Positions 51,362 to 59,705 of a stretch of 64,000 nucleotides of DNA are shown piece by piece; the first letter of the stretch is position 1; each line of letters opens with the position of its first letter. Under the pieces are notes generated by a model. It saw only the letters and a list, made by a program, of their open reading frames with translations, searched no databases and was not told the DNA's origin. The stretch is from Bacillota bacterium. Its GTDB lineage: Bacteria; Bacillota; Sulfobacillia; Symbiobacteriales; ZC4RG38. Made by a program: the position numbers and the translations under genes. Location: contig JAKKUO010000001.1 of the NCBI GenBank assembly GCA_021890795.1, positions 1-64,000 on the forward strand. Direction: 5' to 3'.

Positions 51362-53161
51362 CTAGAAGAGCCGCTCCAGCTCGTCGATCAGGGAGCCGAC
51401 GTAAGCCACCGCCTGCCGGATCGGCTCTGGCGAAGCCATGTCCACCCCGGCCATCCGGGCCAGTTCCAGCGGGCGCTTGGTGCCGCCGGCCTTGAGCACC
51501 TCGACCCACCGCTCCGCGGCGGGCCGGCCCTCTTCCCGGATCTGTTGGGCCACCCGGGTGGAGATGGTGAGCCCCGCCGCGTAGGTGTAGGGGTAGAGGC
51601 CCATGTAGTAGTGGGGCTGCCGCATCCAGGTGAGGGCGGCCCCTTCTTCGATCTCCACGGTGTCGCCCCAGAACTCCTTGAGGATGGCCGCCTTGGTCTC
51701 GCTCAGGGTGGTGGCGGTGATGGGCTCGCCCGCCTCGGCCAGGGCGTAGATCCGCCGCTGCAGCTCCCCCTCCAGCAGGTGGGTGACGAAGTTGTGGAAG
51801 TAGGTGCCGAGGAGGGTGGTGAGGATCCACCGGCGCATCCGGGGGTCATCGGTCCGGGCGAGGAGGTGGCCCGCCAGGAGCAGCTCGTTGAGGGTGGAGG
51901 GAGCCTCGATGAAGAAGGTGGTGGGCCGGTGGTTCACCAGCCGGTTGTACCGCTGGGCCAGGTAGAGGTGGCCGGCGTGGCCCAGTTCATGGGCGAGGAC
52001 GAAGGTCCCCCGCAGGGTACCGGTCCAGGTGATGAGGATGTACGGGTGGGCGCCGTAGGGGCTGGAGCAGAAGGCCCCGGTGGACTTGCCCACGTTGTCC
52101 GCCCGGTCGACCCACCGCTCGGTGAGGGCGGACCGGATCACTTGGGTGTACTCCGGCCCGAGAACCTCCAGGGCCCCGAGGATCAGCTCTGAGGCCTCCT
52201 CGTAGGTGACCGGCGGGTTGTAGTCGGGGTCCAGGGGGCTCTTCAGGTCGCAGACGTAGAGGGTGTCGAGCCCCAGGACGCGCCTGCGCAGCCGGGCGTA
52301 CCGCCGCATGTGGGGGGCGAGCTCGTGGAAGACGGTGTCGAGGACGTTCCGGTAGACCTCCTCGGTCACCTGGTGAGGCTGGAGCAGCATGTGGGTGGCG
52401 GAGGGGTAGCCCCGGAGCCGGGCCATGACCACGTTCTTCTTCACTTCCGCGGCGAAGGCGGCCCCGAGGGTGTGCTGGTAGCGGCGGAGCCCTGCAACGA
52501 AGGACCGGAAAGCCCGGCGGCGCAGCTCCGTGTCCGGGTGGAGCTCGTACCGGTCCTCGTAGAGGGCCAGAGAGTTAGGCAGTTCCTTCCCATCCCGGTC
52601 GGCGATGGGCTCCAGCTGGATGTCCGCTGCCTTGGCCCGCTGGTAGATCACGTAGGGCGCCTGGTGGATCTCGCTCAGGGCCGCCAGGGCCGCCTCGGTC
52701 TCCGGCGCCAGGGTGTACGGCTTCTGCTCCAGGATCTCCTCCAGGGCCTTCCGAAAGTCCCCCAGCCTGGGCTCCTCCTGTAGGTACCGCTCCACCGTGC
52801 CGTCGGGCAGGGCCAGGATCTCCGGCCGGAGGAAGGAGAGGGCGGCCCGGACCTCGGCCTCCAAGGCGTCGGCCCGGGCAGCGTCCGCCTGGTTCAGGGG
52901 ATCGCTCCCGTCCGCCGCGGCCCGGAGGTCCGCGTAGGTCGCGACCCGCACGAGGCGGGCGTAAAGCCGCTCGTAGGCCTCCAGGCACTCCAGGAGCACT
53001 CCTGCGCCCTCGCCGAACCGGCCCTTGTACTGGGTCACGGTCCCGACGTCCCGCCGGACCGCCTCCAGCTCCGCCTCCCACTCGGCCCGGCTGGGGAAGA
53101 GGTCGTCCAGGTTCCAGGTCTCAGCCACCGGCACCTCGGCCCGGGTGAGTCGCCTGGTCAT
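51362..53161 (-). CDS. pepF: Oligoendopeptidase F (M3 family)
   Basis: A 599-residue zinc endopeptidase that cuts short peptides in the cytoplasm. The HEXXH motif is in LAHELGHAGH (H391, E392, H395), followed by the third ligand region IEAPSTLNELL. The N-terminus VAETWNLDDLFPSRAEWEAE is a typical PepF start. ATG 53161 is chosen because the first in-frame ATG 12 bases upstream touches the AAAGGAG site. Transcribed alone or with the MetE-like gene. Confidence 0.92.
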   Translation of the reverse strand: MTRRLTRAEVPVAETWNLDDLFPSRAEWEAELEAVRRDVGTVTQYKGRFGEGAGVLLECLEAYERLYARLVRVATYADLRAAADGSDPLNQADAARADALEAEVRAALSFLRPEILALPDGTVERYLQEEPRLGDFRKALEEILEQKPYTLAPETEAALAALSEIHQAPYVIYQRAKAADIQLEPIADRDGKELPNSLALYEDRYELHPDTELRRRAFRSFVAGLRRYQHTLGAAFAAEVKKNVVMARLRGYPSATHMLLQPHQVTEEVYRNVLDTVFHELAPHMRRYARLRRRVLGLDTLYVCDLKSPLDPDYNPPVTYEEASELILGALEVLGPEYTQVIRSALTERWVDRADNVGKSTGAFCSSPYGAHPYILITWTGTLRGTFVLAHELGHAGHLYLAQRYNRLVNHRPTTFFIEAPSTLNELLLAGHLLARTDDPRMRRWILTTLLGTYFHNFVTHLLEGELQRRIYALAEAGEPITATTLSETKAAILKEFWGDTVEIEEGAALTWMRQPHYYMGLYPYTYAAGLTISTRVAQQIREEGRPAAERWVEVLKAGGTKRPLELARMAGVDMASPEPIRQAVAYVGSLIDELERLF

Positions 53162-53494
53162 CGCAGGTCCCATCTCCTTTCGCGGGTCTCTTACCACCGG
53201 AGGTACGCCAGTCCCGGCCGCCGCCTGGCCAGGCCTACTGAGGCCGCGGGCTTGTCCGCCCGCCGCGGACCGCGCCCCAAACGGCCTTACTGCCAGCCCG
53301 CTGCGGGCCATAGCTTTGCCCCAGTGGTTCGAAGTTTCACTTTCCTGGTGACCTTTCGGTATGTGGGCCGATTCTCCTGCCGGTGGCGCACCGCACACCG
53401 GGAGGCGAAAAGGAACCGGGTGGGGAGTCCCCACCCAGCCCGCGTGTATGCAGGGCCGCCCGAGCCCGGCCCGAGTCCCGGAAGAGCCTCAGCG
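53162..53494. other. Intergenic region upstream of pepF
   Basis: Holds the pepF ribosome binding site (AAAGGAG near 53180, minus strand) and a compact palindrome GGGTGGGGA-G-TCCCCACCC at 53418-53436. No gene and no clear promoter were recognised. Confidence 0.5.
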
Positions 53495-53713
53495 CTACCA
53501 GGGGCGGCCGCCCCAGGGCCGGCCCCACCAGGGCCGGCGCTGGCCCCACCAGGGCCGCCACCACTGATGTCCCCACCAGGGCCGGTTCCATCCCGGAAAC
53601 CCGCCCCACATGCCGCCGGGGAAACCGCCCATGCCGAAACCGGCGGGATCCATTCCAAAACCCATCCCGCCGAGGTTGTCGAGATCCAGGTCGTCGAACT
53701 CGCCGAACAGCAT
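53495..53713 (-). CDS. Small Trp/Gly-rich repeat protein, unknown
   Basis: A 72-residue protein. Acidic N-terminal head (MLFGEFDDLDLDNLGG), then a Gly/Met/Phe segment (GFGMDPAGFGMGGFPGG), then a C-terminal tail of WWG/RPW repeats with 12 Trp in the last 38 residues. The tail is basic. No signal peptide and no known family. ATG 53713 follows AAGGAGG at six bases, a strong translation signal, so it is probably real. The DNA of the tail is a tandem repeat of CCCCACCAGGGCCGG-like units. Short aromatic/glycine-rich proteins occur in spore coats, which is one possibility here. Confidence 0.65.
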   Translation of the reverse strand: MLFGEFDDLDLDNLGGMGFGMDPAGFGMGGFPGGMWGGFPGWNRPWWGHQWWRPWWGQRRPWWGRPWGGRPW

Positions 53714-53872
53714 GGGTACCCTCCTTTCGTCCAGTGCCGTTATCATCTTATGGGAACGGGGCGGAAGGGGTCTCTGGTCCGGCAAAGGAACCTCCCCGAG
53801 CCGGGGGCATTCCCCGGCCCGGAGAGGCCGGGCGCCGTCGGAAGCCGGGCGGAAAGCCGATAGGCGCGATAC

Positions 53873-53900
53873 GAGGCGGGGGCGCCAAGGCCCCCGCCTC
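53873..53900 (-). terminator. Terminator of the glycosyltransferase gene
   Basis: GAGGCGGGGGC (53873-53883) with GCCCCCGCCTC (53890-53900), loop GCCAAG. It is downstream of the GT2 gene on the minus strand. The 53714-54023 spacer otherwise holds nothing recognised. Confidence 0.7.
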
Positions 53901-54023
53901 TCGGCTGTCCGTCGGCTATCGAGGAGTTGTGAACGACTTCACTTGCCCCGCCGGCGGGCTCCCCGGCCGCCGCCGGCCACCGCACCGGCAGGCTCCTCTG
54001 CTGCCGGCCGCCACCTCACCGGG

Positions 54024-55268
54024 TCAACGGGTACTGCCCAGTTCCGACATCCGGATGGCCCGGGTGTGCTGGGTATGGGCCCAGTTGGTGTCGTTACGCC
54101 GGAAGAACCCGATGAACGCGATGGGGATCCAGGTGAGGCCGAAGAGGAGGTAGGAGAGGTAGTAGAGGTAGCTGCGCAGGGGCGCCCGGTCGGCGATCAG
54201 CCCTAGCATCGGGTAGCAGTAAACCCCCATGGCCAGGGCGGCGCCCAGGTTCGGAGGGATCCGGTGGAGGAGCGAGGTGTAGAGTTCGCCGTCCATGGCC
54301 GCGTTTGTCAGGGCCACCGCGCCGACAGCGGCGCCGAGGACGATGAGGAACGGTTGGAGCAGGTAGATGGCGGTGTCGGCATAGCGCCAGCGGCCGGTGC
54401 GCAGGAACCGCTCCAGGAGAGGACCGACGTACCGGAGCGCCACATTCCAGTGGCCGGCAAGCCAACGGGTCCGCTGCCGGAACGTCTGGGAGAGGGTGAG
54501 GGGCTTCTCGTCGTACACCCGGGCGTCGTGGGCCCATTCGACCCGGAGGCCGTGGAGGACCAGTTTGGCGGTGTACTCCAGGTCCTCGGTCAGGGTGGAG
54601 GTCCCCCACCCCAGCCGCTTCAGGGTTTCCACGTCAAGGCACATCCCGGTGCCACCCAGGGCCGCGGACAGGCCGAGGTGATGCCGGGCCAGCTGCCACA
54701 CCCGGTTGGTGCTCCAGTAGGCCACGGAGTAGCAGGCGCTGATCCAGCTGTCCCAGGGGTTCTTCGCATCCAGGTACGCCTGGACCGCTTTGGCCCCTGC
54801 CACCAGGTGGTTGTTCATCACCCGGAGGATGTTCGGGGAGACGAGGTTGTCGGCGTCAAAGACGCAGACCGCATCGTAGGGGCAGGGCTCTTTCAGCACC
54901 TGGGCGAAGGCCCACTCCAGGGCGAACCCTTTTCCCCGGCGCAGGGGATCCCGGCGCTCCAGGACCTTGACCCCCTGGGACTCATACCGCCGGGCGATGG
55001 CCGTGGTGCGGTCGGTGCAGTTGTCGCAGAGGATATAAATGTCAAACATCTCGCGGGGATAGTCGATCTGGAGCAGGCTCTCGATATGCGGGGCGATCAC
55101 CGCCTCTTCGTTGTGCGCGGCGGTGATCAGGGCAAAGCGCCGGCAGGGTGCGGCTTCTGGCGGACCGGGGCGGCGTTTGAGCCCCAGGAGGCCCACACCG
55201 ATGGTGTAGACGGTGTAGGCCAGTAAGATCCCCTCCAACGTGGTCATGATTAGATCTAGCATCCGCAT
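54024..55268 (-). CDS. Family 2 glycosyltransferase, processive type, membrane-bound
   Basis: A 414-residue transferase that adds sugars from a nucleotide donor to a polymer or lipid. One N-terminal helix (LEGILLAYTVYTIGVGLLGL), a GT-A domain with ALITAAHNEEAV, the DAD metal motif in VCVFDADNLV, TEDLEY as catalytic base, and the QRTRW motif (FRQRTRWLAGHW) of processive enzymes. Several helices follow at the C-terminus. ATG 55268 has GAGAGGAG some 13 bases upstream; ATG 55262 is an alternative. The product (exopolysaccharide or glycolipid) cannot be told. It has its own promoter and terminator. Confidence 0.85.
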   Translation of the reverse strand: MRMLDLIMTTLEGILLAYTVYTIGVGLLGLKRRPGPPEAAPCRRFALITAAHNEEAVIAPHIESLLQIDYPREMFDIYILCDNCTDRTTAIARRYESQGVKVLERRDPLRRGKGFALEWAFAQVLKEPCPYDAVCVFDADNLVSPNILRVMNNHLVAGAKAVQAYLDAKNPWDSWISACYSVAYWSTNRVWQLARHHLGLSAALGGTGMCLDVETLKRLGWGTSTLTEDLEYTAKLVLHGLRVEWAHDARVYDEKPLTLSQTFRQRTRWLAGHWNVALRYVGPLLERFLRTGRWRYADTAIYLLQPFLIVLGAAVGAVALTNAAMDGELYTSLLHRIPPNLGAALAMGVYCYPMLGLIADRAPLRSYLYYLSYLLFGLTWIPIAFIGFFRRNDTNWAHTQHTRAIRMSELGSTR

Positions 55269-55413
55269 GGCTCTTGCTGTGCTCCTCTCCACGTGCGAAG
55301 ACCCCCGGGGGCCCTTTCCGCCTGGCCGGGGGACAGGTGGGAAAGAAGCCGCTGGTCCACACGGCGGGTCGAACCGGCCGCTGAACGTGAACGGGGGAGC
55401 GCACTCCTGCACA

Positions 55414-55442
55414 ATTCTACGGAGGCTACCGGATCTTCTCAA
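55414..55442 (-). promoter_or_regulatory. Sigma-A-type promoter for the GT2 gene
   Basis: Minus strand TTGAGA (55442-55437), 17-bp spacer, TAGAAT (55419-55414). The transcript would have a leader of about 140 nt. The rest of 55443-55682 has no recognised feature. Confidence 0.7.
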
Positions 55443-55682
55443 GGGACAGGTCGGCATCCTGGGGCCGATGGCGACCCCTACCGTCGAGCGGCAGCGGTTG
55501 GGGGCCACGCGTCTCGTTCCTAGCCGTCCGCTCTCCCTGCCGCAGTCCTTCGCAGGCCCGCGCCGGAGGCCGGCGCCCGCCTACCTCCCCCCGGAGAGCG
55601 GATCGCGACCCGGGCGGGCCGGGGAGGCGTCACCCGGCGGCCCGCCCGGGGGAGTACGCGTACCGGCAACGGTCAGCCACCC

Positions 55683-56180
55683 TCACTGCACCACCTGGAG
55701 CCGGGCGAAGAGGGTCTCCCGCTCGGACCGGTCCCCGTCCTCCAGGAAGACCTCCTTGCGGATCCGGTAAAGCCCGGGCCGGAGATCGTCCGGCAGCCGC
55801 ACCCGCTCCGGCCCTGGGCCCGTCAGCCCGATCTGCTCGACGATGGGAGGGCCCAGCCGCAGGGGATGGACCCCCGGGGCCTCCCCGGGGGCCAGGGGGG
55901 TGAGGAGGGCGTACTCCGGGACCCAGTCCTGGCCGTCCCAGCGCTCCAGGTAGGAGTCGACCCCCCTCAGGATGGAGTAAGAACCGGCCCCTTCGATGGT
56001 GAGGTCCAGTTCCTCCCCCGGCCGGGCGGTGTCCTTGCTTAGGGCGAGGGAGACCCCCCGGGGGGAGACCGGGTCGGGCGGGGGCTCTGGGGCGGTGCGG
56101 CCGGCGGTGAAGCCGATCCCCGCCAACCCCAGTGCCAGCGCCAGCAGCACTCCCGGCAACCAGGTCCTGGAGAGGAGCAT
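55683..56180 (-). CDS. Exported protein with an immunoglobulin-like domain
   Basis: A 165-residue protein with an N-terminal signal or anchor (WLPGVLLALALGLAGIGFTA) and a single all-beta domain (VSLALSKDTARPGEELDLTI through LRPGLYRIRKEVFLEDG) resembling bacterial Ig-like domains that occur alone in Bacillota. No catalytic residues. ATG with AGGAGGG upstream. It is divergent from the LigD-polymerase gene with 179 bp between. Function unknown. Confidence 0.65.
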   Translation of the reverse strand: MLLSRTWLPGVLLALALGLAGIGFTAGRTAPEPPPDPVSPRGVSLALSKDTARPGEELDLTIEGAGSYSILRGVDSYLERWDGQDWVPEYALLTPLAPGEAPGVHPLRLGPPIVEQIGLTGPGPERVRLPDDLRPGLYRIRKEVFLEDGDRSERETLFARLQVVQ

Positions 56181-56359
56181 CTTCCGCGTCCCTCCTATCC
56201 CAGTAAGCTATCCGGTTAGACGAAAAAGGGCAGCCCGTGGTGACATGGGAGTGCCGCCAGGAGCCGGAAGCCGCCCCCGGGGGAGGCCCGTCACCATGGT
56301 GTTCGACCGGTCCAGCGGGCATCCTGAGGGTGTAAGGATGGCTCCCGGGAGGGACCGCC

Positions 56360-57274
56360 GTGCCCCCCAGGGATCCGGTGGTGGTCCAGGTCGGCAGCCG
56401 GCAGCTTCCGGTCACCAACCTGGAGAAGGTCTACTGGCCCGAGGACGGGATTACCAAGGGAGAGCTGATCGGCTACTACACCCGGATCGCCCCGGTGCTG
56501 CTGCCCTACCTCAAGGACCGGCCCCTGGTGCTCACCCGGTACCCCGAGGGCATCCACGGGCCGTGGTTCTACACCAAGAACGCGCCGGAGGGCCGGCCCG
56601 GGTGGCTGCGGACCTACACATACGTCCACCCGGCGGCCGGCCCGACGGAGTACCTCCTCGCGGACGAACCCGCGGCCCTGACCTACATCGCGAACCTCGG
56701 GGCCATCGAGATCCACCCGTGGACCGGGCGGGTCCAGGCCCCGGAGCGCCCCGACTTTGCCATCGTCGACCTGGACCCGGCCGAGGGGGCCACGTGGGAG
56801 GACACCCGGGAGGTGGCCCTCCTGGTCCGGGAAGTCCTGGACGCGGTGGGCATCCAGGGGTTTCCCAAGTGGTCCGGCGCGACGGGGATTCACATCTACT
56901 GCCCCTGCACACCGGACCACACCTATCGGGACACCGCGGCCTTCTGCCTCGCGATCGGCCGGCTGCTGGCCCGGGTCCACCCCCGGCGGGTGACCCTGGA
57001 GCGGCAGGTGCGGAAGCGCACGGGCAAGGTGTACGTGGACTACCTGCAGAACCGGCTGGGGCAGACCATCACGGCGGTCTACGGGGTCCGACCCCGGCCG
57101 GGGGCGCCGGTCTCGGTGCCGGTCACCTGGGAGGAGATCGCCCGGGGCACGGTGCCCTTCGTCACCCTCCGGACCATCTGGGACCGGCTGGAGCAGGTGG
57201 GGGACCTCTTCGCCCCGGTACTGCAGCTCCGCCAGGACCTGCGTCGGGCCACCCGGCAGCTAGAGGGGGTGTAG
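56360..57274 (+). CDS. LigD-type DNA polymerase/primase domain protein, stand-alone
   Basis: A 304-residue archaeo-eukaryotic-primase-like polymerase as found in the NHEJ ligase LigD. The typical N-terminus VTNLEKVYWPEDGITKGELI, PLVLTRYPEGIHGPWFYTKN, the two catalytic Asp in FAIVDLDP, WSGATGIHIYCP and a distal QNRLGQTI motif are present. It fills gaps or adds nucleotides at double-strand breaks. There is no ligase or phosphoesterase domain, and no Ku gene is seen in this window. GTG start with GGGAGGG upstream. A minor doubt is whether partners lie elsewhere. Confidence 0.88.
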   Translation: MPPRDPVVVQVGSRQLPVTNLEKVYWPEDGITKGELIGYYTRIAPVLLPYLKDRPLVLTRYPEGIHGPWFYTKNAPEGRPGWLRTYTYVHPAAGPTEYLLADEPAALTYIANLGAIEIHPWTGRVQAPERPDFAIVDLDPAEGATWEDTREVALLVREVLDAVGIQGFPKWSGATGIHIYCPCTPDHTYRDTAAFCLAIGRLLARVHPRRVTLERQVRKRTGKVYVDYLQNRLGQTITAVYGVRPRPGAPVSVPVTWEEIARGTVPFVTLRTIWDRLEQVGDLFAPVLQLRQDLRRATRQLEGV

Positions 57275-57332
57275 GGGCCCACCTAGGGTGCACCGCCGGT
57301 CCACTCCAGCCGGGGGCGCAAGGAAAGGCACG

Positions 57333-57360
57333 GCGCCCGCCCCTTGAAAAGGGCGGGCGC
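57333..57360. terminator. Bidirectional terminator between LigD-Pol and deacetylase genes
   Basis: GCGCCCGCCCCTT (57333-57345), loop GAA, AAGGGCGGGCGC (57349-57360) with one bulge. It lies between convergent genes. Confidence 0.7.
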
Positions 57361-57404
57361 GGCAGGAGGGAGCGAAGCCACTGGCGGCCGGCATCGGAGG
57401 GGGA

Positions 57405-58469
57405 TCAGCGGCGGTCGCCCCCCTCATCGGACGCCGGGGAGGTTCCCGGCGCTCCGGGGCTGAGCAGCTCTCCCAGGGGTACCACCCGGAGCTGCCGGCG
57501 GGCGAGTTCCTGAAGGGCCTGGTCCAGGGCCTGACGGGTGGCCGGGGTGGGGTGGAGAAGGACGATGTCCCCGTCCCGGGCCCCCGCCAGGATCCGGGCG
57601 ACGGTCTCCGGCGTGGCGCCTTCCATCCAGTCCCGGGTGTCCCGGCTCCAGAGGACGGTGGTGTACCCGAGGCTCCGGGCCAGGCGCACCATCTCTCCCT
57701 GGGGGTCCAGTTCACCCCGGTGGGGCTGGTAGAAAGTGGGAGCCCGGCCGAGGACCCCCGTCAGCACCCGGTGGGCCCGGTCGATATCGGCCCTGAGCTG
57801 CCCCTTCCGGTGGAGTTCGAGGGGTGACTGCCGGTCGTCGTAGCCGTGGCTGCCGATCTCGTGGCCGTCCTGGGCGATGCGGCGCAGGAGGTCCTGCCGG
57901 GCTTCAGCCCAACGGCCGGTGACCAGGAAGGTGGTCCGGACCCGGTGTCGGGCCAGGGTGGCCAGGATCTCAGGCAGGTGCTGGTCCCCCCAGGCCACGT
58001 TGAACAGCAGGGTCACCTGCTGCCGCCCCGGAGTCCCGGCCCGGACGGCTTGGACAGCCCCTTCGCCGCCGGGAGCCGCCGGCGTGGCCGTCGCGGCCGT
58101 ACCGGCCGGAACCCAGGCCGGGTGCACCGCGGTCCCCTCCGGCGCGGTCAGGACCCGGAGCAGGGTCGCTTCCACGTCCAGCACCACCGGCCCGGCCCCG
58201 TGCTCCGGCACGGACAGGGGGAGCCGGCCGATCTCCTCCACGACCTCTCGGGCTTCCTCCGCCGTCAAGCCACCCAGGTCCCACCCGAGGAGGCTCACCC
58301 CGGGTTCGACCCGCTCCGCTCCCCCCCGGAAGGGCAGCCGCTGTGCCAGCGGTACTGCCACCGCCACCAGGGCTGCCAGGGCCACCGCCGCGAGGGACCA
58401 GCGGCTGACCCGGACCACCCGGAAGCTCACCCGGGCCTCCCGTTCCATCCTCTCACCCCACCGCTCCAT
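57405..58469 (-). CDS. Membrane-anchored polysaccharide deacetylase (NodB/CE4 domain)
   Basis: A 354-residue protein. An N-terminal transmembrane helix (WSLAAVALAALVAVAVPLA) is followed by a short VanW/PG_binding_4-like segment (GVSLLGWDLGGLTAEEAREV) and a variable Ala/Thr/Pro-rich linker near residue 130. The NodB domain has LLFNVAWGD in place of the usual TFDDG, HEIGSHGYDD with the metal His pair, PHRGEL and DIVLLHPT. The NVAWG variant is known in sporulation-linked deacetylases. Probable substrate: peptidoglycan or another amino sugar polymer. ATG 58448 after GGTGAGAGG is an equally good start. Confidence 0.82.
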   Translation of the reverse strand: MERWGERMEREARVSFRVVRVSRWSLAAVALAALVAVAVPLAQRLPFRGGAERVEPGVSLLGWDLGGLTAEEAREVVEEIGRLPLSVPEHGAGPVVLDVEATLLRVLTAPEGTAVHPAWVPAGTAATATPAAPGGEGAVQAVRAGTPGRQQVTLLFNVAWGDQHLPEILATLARHRVRTTFLVTGRWAEARQDLLRRIAQDGHEIGSHGYDDRQSPLELHRKGQLRADIDRAHRVLTGVLGRAPTFYQPHRGELDPQGEMVRLARSLGYTTVLWSRDTRDWMEGATPETVARILAGARDGDIVLLHPTPATRQALDQALQELARRQLRVVPLGELLSPGAPGTSPASDEGGDRR

Positions 58470-58574
58470 CCCCGTCGGTCTTACGTGTACGTGACCGTCC
58501 CCCGGGATATGCGCCGGCAGCAGGAAGGTGCCCGGTGGAGGTCGAATGGTCTCGGCGGAGCGAGGGGGGTCCCT

Positions 58575-58895
58575 ATGAAGCTCGTGATTGCCGTGGTTCG
58601 GGACGAGTGCGCTGCCGGGGTGCAGGAGAACCTGACCCGGGCCGGTTTTGGGGTAACCAAGCTGGCCAGCACCGGGGGCTTTCTCAAGGCCGGAAACAGC
58701 ACCCTGCTCGTCGGGGTGGAGGCCGAGAAGGTGGACCAGGTGCTGGAGATCATCCGCCGCTCCTGTCCGCCGCCGGAGAGGGTGCAGCGGGACCTCCCCG
58801 CCGGGGAACCCACCCCGGGGCGCCGGCGGGCGGAGGTCGTCGTCGGCGGGGCGACGGTCTTCGTCCTGGGGGTCGACCAGTGGCTCAAGGTCTAG
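58575..58895 (+). CDS. Cyclic-di-AMP receptor, DarA/PstA family (PII-like)
   Basis: A 106-residue PII-like trimer protein that binds c-di-AMP. The start MKLVIAVVRDECAAGVQENL, the TKLASTGGFLKAGNSTLLVGV ligand segment and the end GGATVFVLGVDQW are family hallmarks. Output is unknown in the family. The ATG follows GCGAGGGGGG. It is monocistronic, with a strong terminator right after. Confidence 0.92.
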   Translation: MKLVIAVVRDECAAGVQENLTRAGFGVTKLASTGGFLKAGNSTLLVGVEAEKVDQVLEIIRRSCPPPERVQRDLPAGEPTPGRRRAEVVVGGATVFVLGVDQWLKV

Positions 58896-58919
58896 GGCTC
58901 AGGGCCTGGCCATAGGAAT

Positions 58920-58957
58920 ACCGCAAGCCGGCGCGGCTTGCGGTTTCTCCTTTTTTA
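58920..58957 (+). terminator. Intrinsic terminator of the darA-like gene
   Basis: ACCGCAAGCCG (58920-58930), loop GCG, CGGCTTGCGGT (58934-58944), then TTTCTCCTTTTTT. The clearest Rho-independent terminator in the window. Confidence 0.95.
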
Positions 58958-59007
58958 TTCGAAAGCGGCGCCGGGGAACTCAGCGGGCGCTGCGGGGGTG
59001 TGGAGGT

Positions 59008-59592
59008 TTGAACGCCGTCTGGCTGGTGCTGATCCTGATGGGCGTTGCCGTCGCGGGGGCCCGGGGCGAGGTGGGGGCCGTGACCGAGGCGGCCACCGCC
59101 GCCGCGGAAGGGGCGATCGAGACCGCCTTCCACCTGGCCGGGGTGATGGCCCTGTGGCTGGGGTTGGCCCGGGTGGCGGAGGAGGCCGGGATGATGCAGG
59201 GGCTGGCCCGGCTCTTGGGGCCCCTCACCCGGCGGCTCTTCCCCAGCGTGCCCCGGGATCACCCGGCCCTGGGCTCCATGGCGATGAATCTGAGCGCCAA
59301 CCTCCTGGGCCTCGGCAACGCGGCCACTCCTCTGGGGCTGAAGGCCATGCAGGACCTGCAGAGCCTCAACCGGGGCGATCCCCAGACCGCCACCCCGGCG
59401 ATGATCACCTTCCTGGTCCTCAACACCTCCTCCGTCACCCTGATTCCCGGAACCCTCATCGCCCTCCGGGCCGCCCACGGGAGTGCCAATCCCGGGGCCA
59501 TCGTCGTGCCGAGCCTGGTGGCCACCCTTCTCTCCGCGGCCGCAGGGCTGGCCACCGATGCCCTTTGCCGGCGGCTCTGGGGCCGGGAGTAG
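59008..59592 (+). CDS. spmA: Spore maturation protein A
   Basis: A 194-residue membrane protein needed, with SpmB, for full dehydration of the spore core in Bacillus. It has the nucleoside-recognition (Gate) fold with helices such as LAGVMALWLGLARVAEEAG, and the conserved MNLSANLLGLGNAATPLGLKAMQ. The TTG start is the best fit to the family N-terminus, although GGAGG is only one base away from it. The gene's last codons begin the 36-bp repeat. It strongly suggests an endospore-forming host. Confidence 0.92.
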   Translation: MNAVWLVLILMGVAVAGARGEVGAVTEAATAAAEGAIETAFHLAGVMALWLGLARVAEEAGMMQGLARLLGPLTRRLFPSVPRDHPALGSMAMNLSANLLGLGNAATPLGLKAMQDLQSLNRGDPQTATPAMITFLVLNTSSVTLIPGTLIALRAAHGSANPGAIVVPSLVATLLSAAAGLATDALCRRLWGRE

Positions 59593-59686
59593 CCGCGGGC
59601 AGGTCGGCGGCTCCGGGACCGGGAGTAGCCTGTGGCGGGTTGGCGGCTCTGGTGCCGGGAGCGACCGCCGGCGGGCCGGCCCTGCC
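59585..59686 (+). repeat. 36-bp tandem repeat between spmA and spmB
   Basis: Units start GGGAGTAGCC at 59585 and 59621 and GGGAGCGACC at 59657, so the period is 36 bp, with the third copy partial. The first unit holds the spmA stop codon (59590-59592). Confidence 0.8.
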
Positions 59687-59705
59687 GGGCAGGGGAGGGA
59701 ACGCG

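Noticed and set aside
53418-53436. GGGTGGGGA-G-TCCCCACCC as a terminator
   Set aside because: The loop would be one base, no T-run follows, and it lies upstream of pepF and not at a gene end. It may be a protein-binding palindrome or chance.
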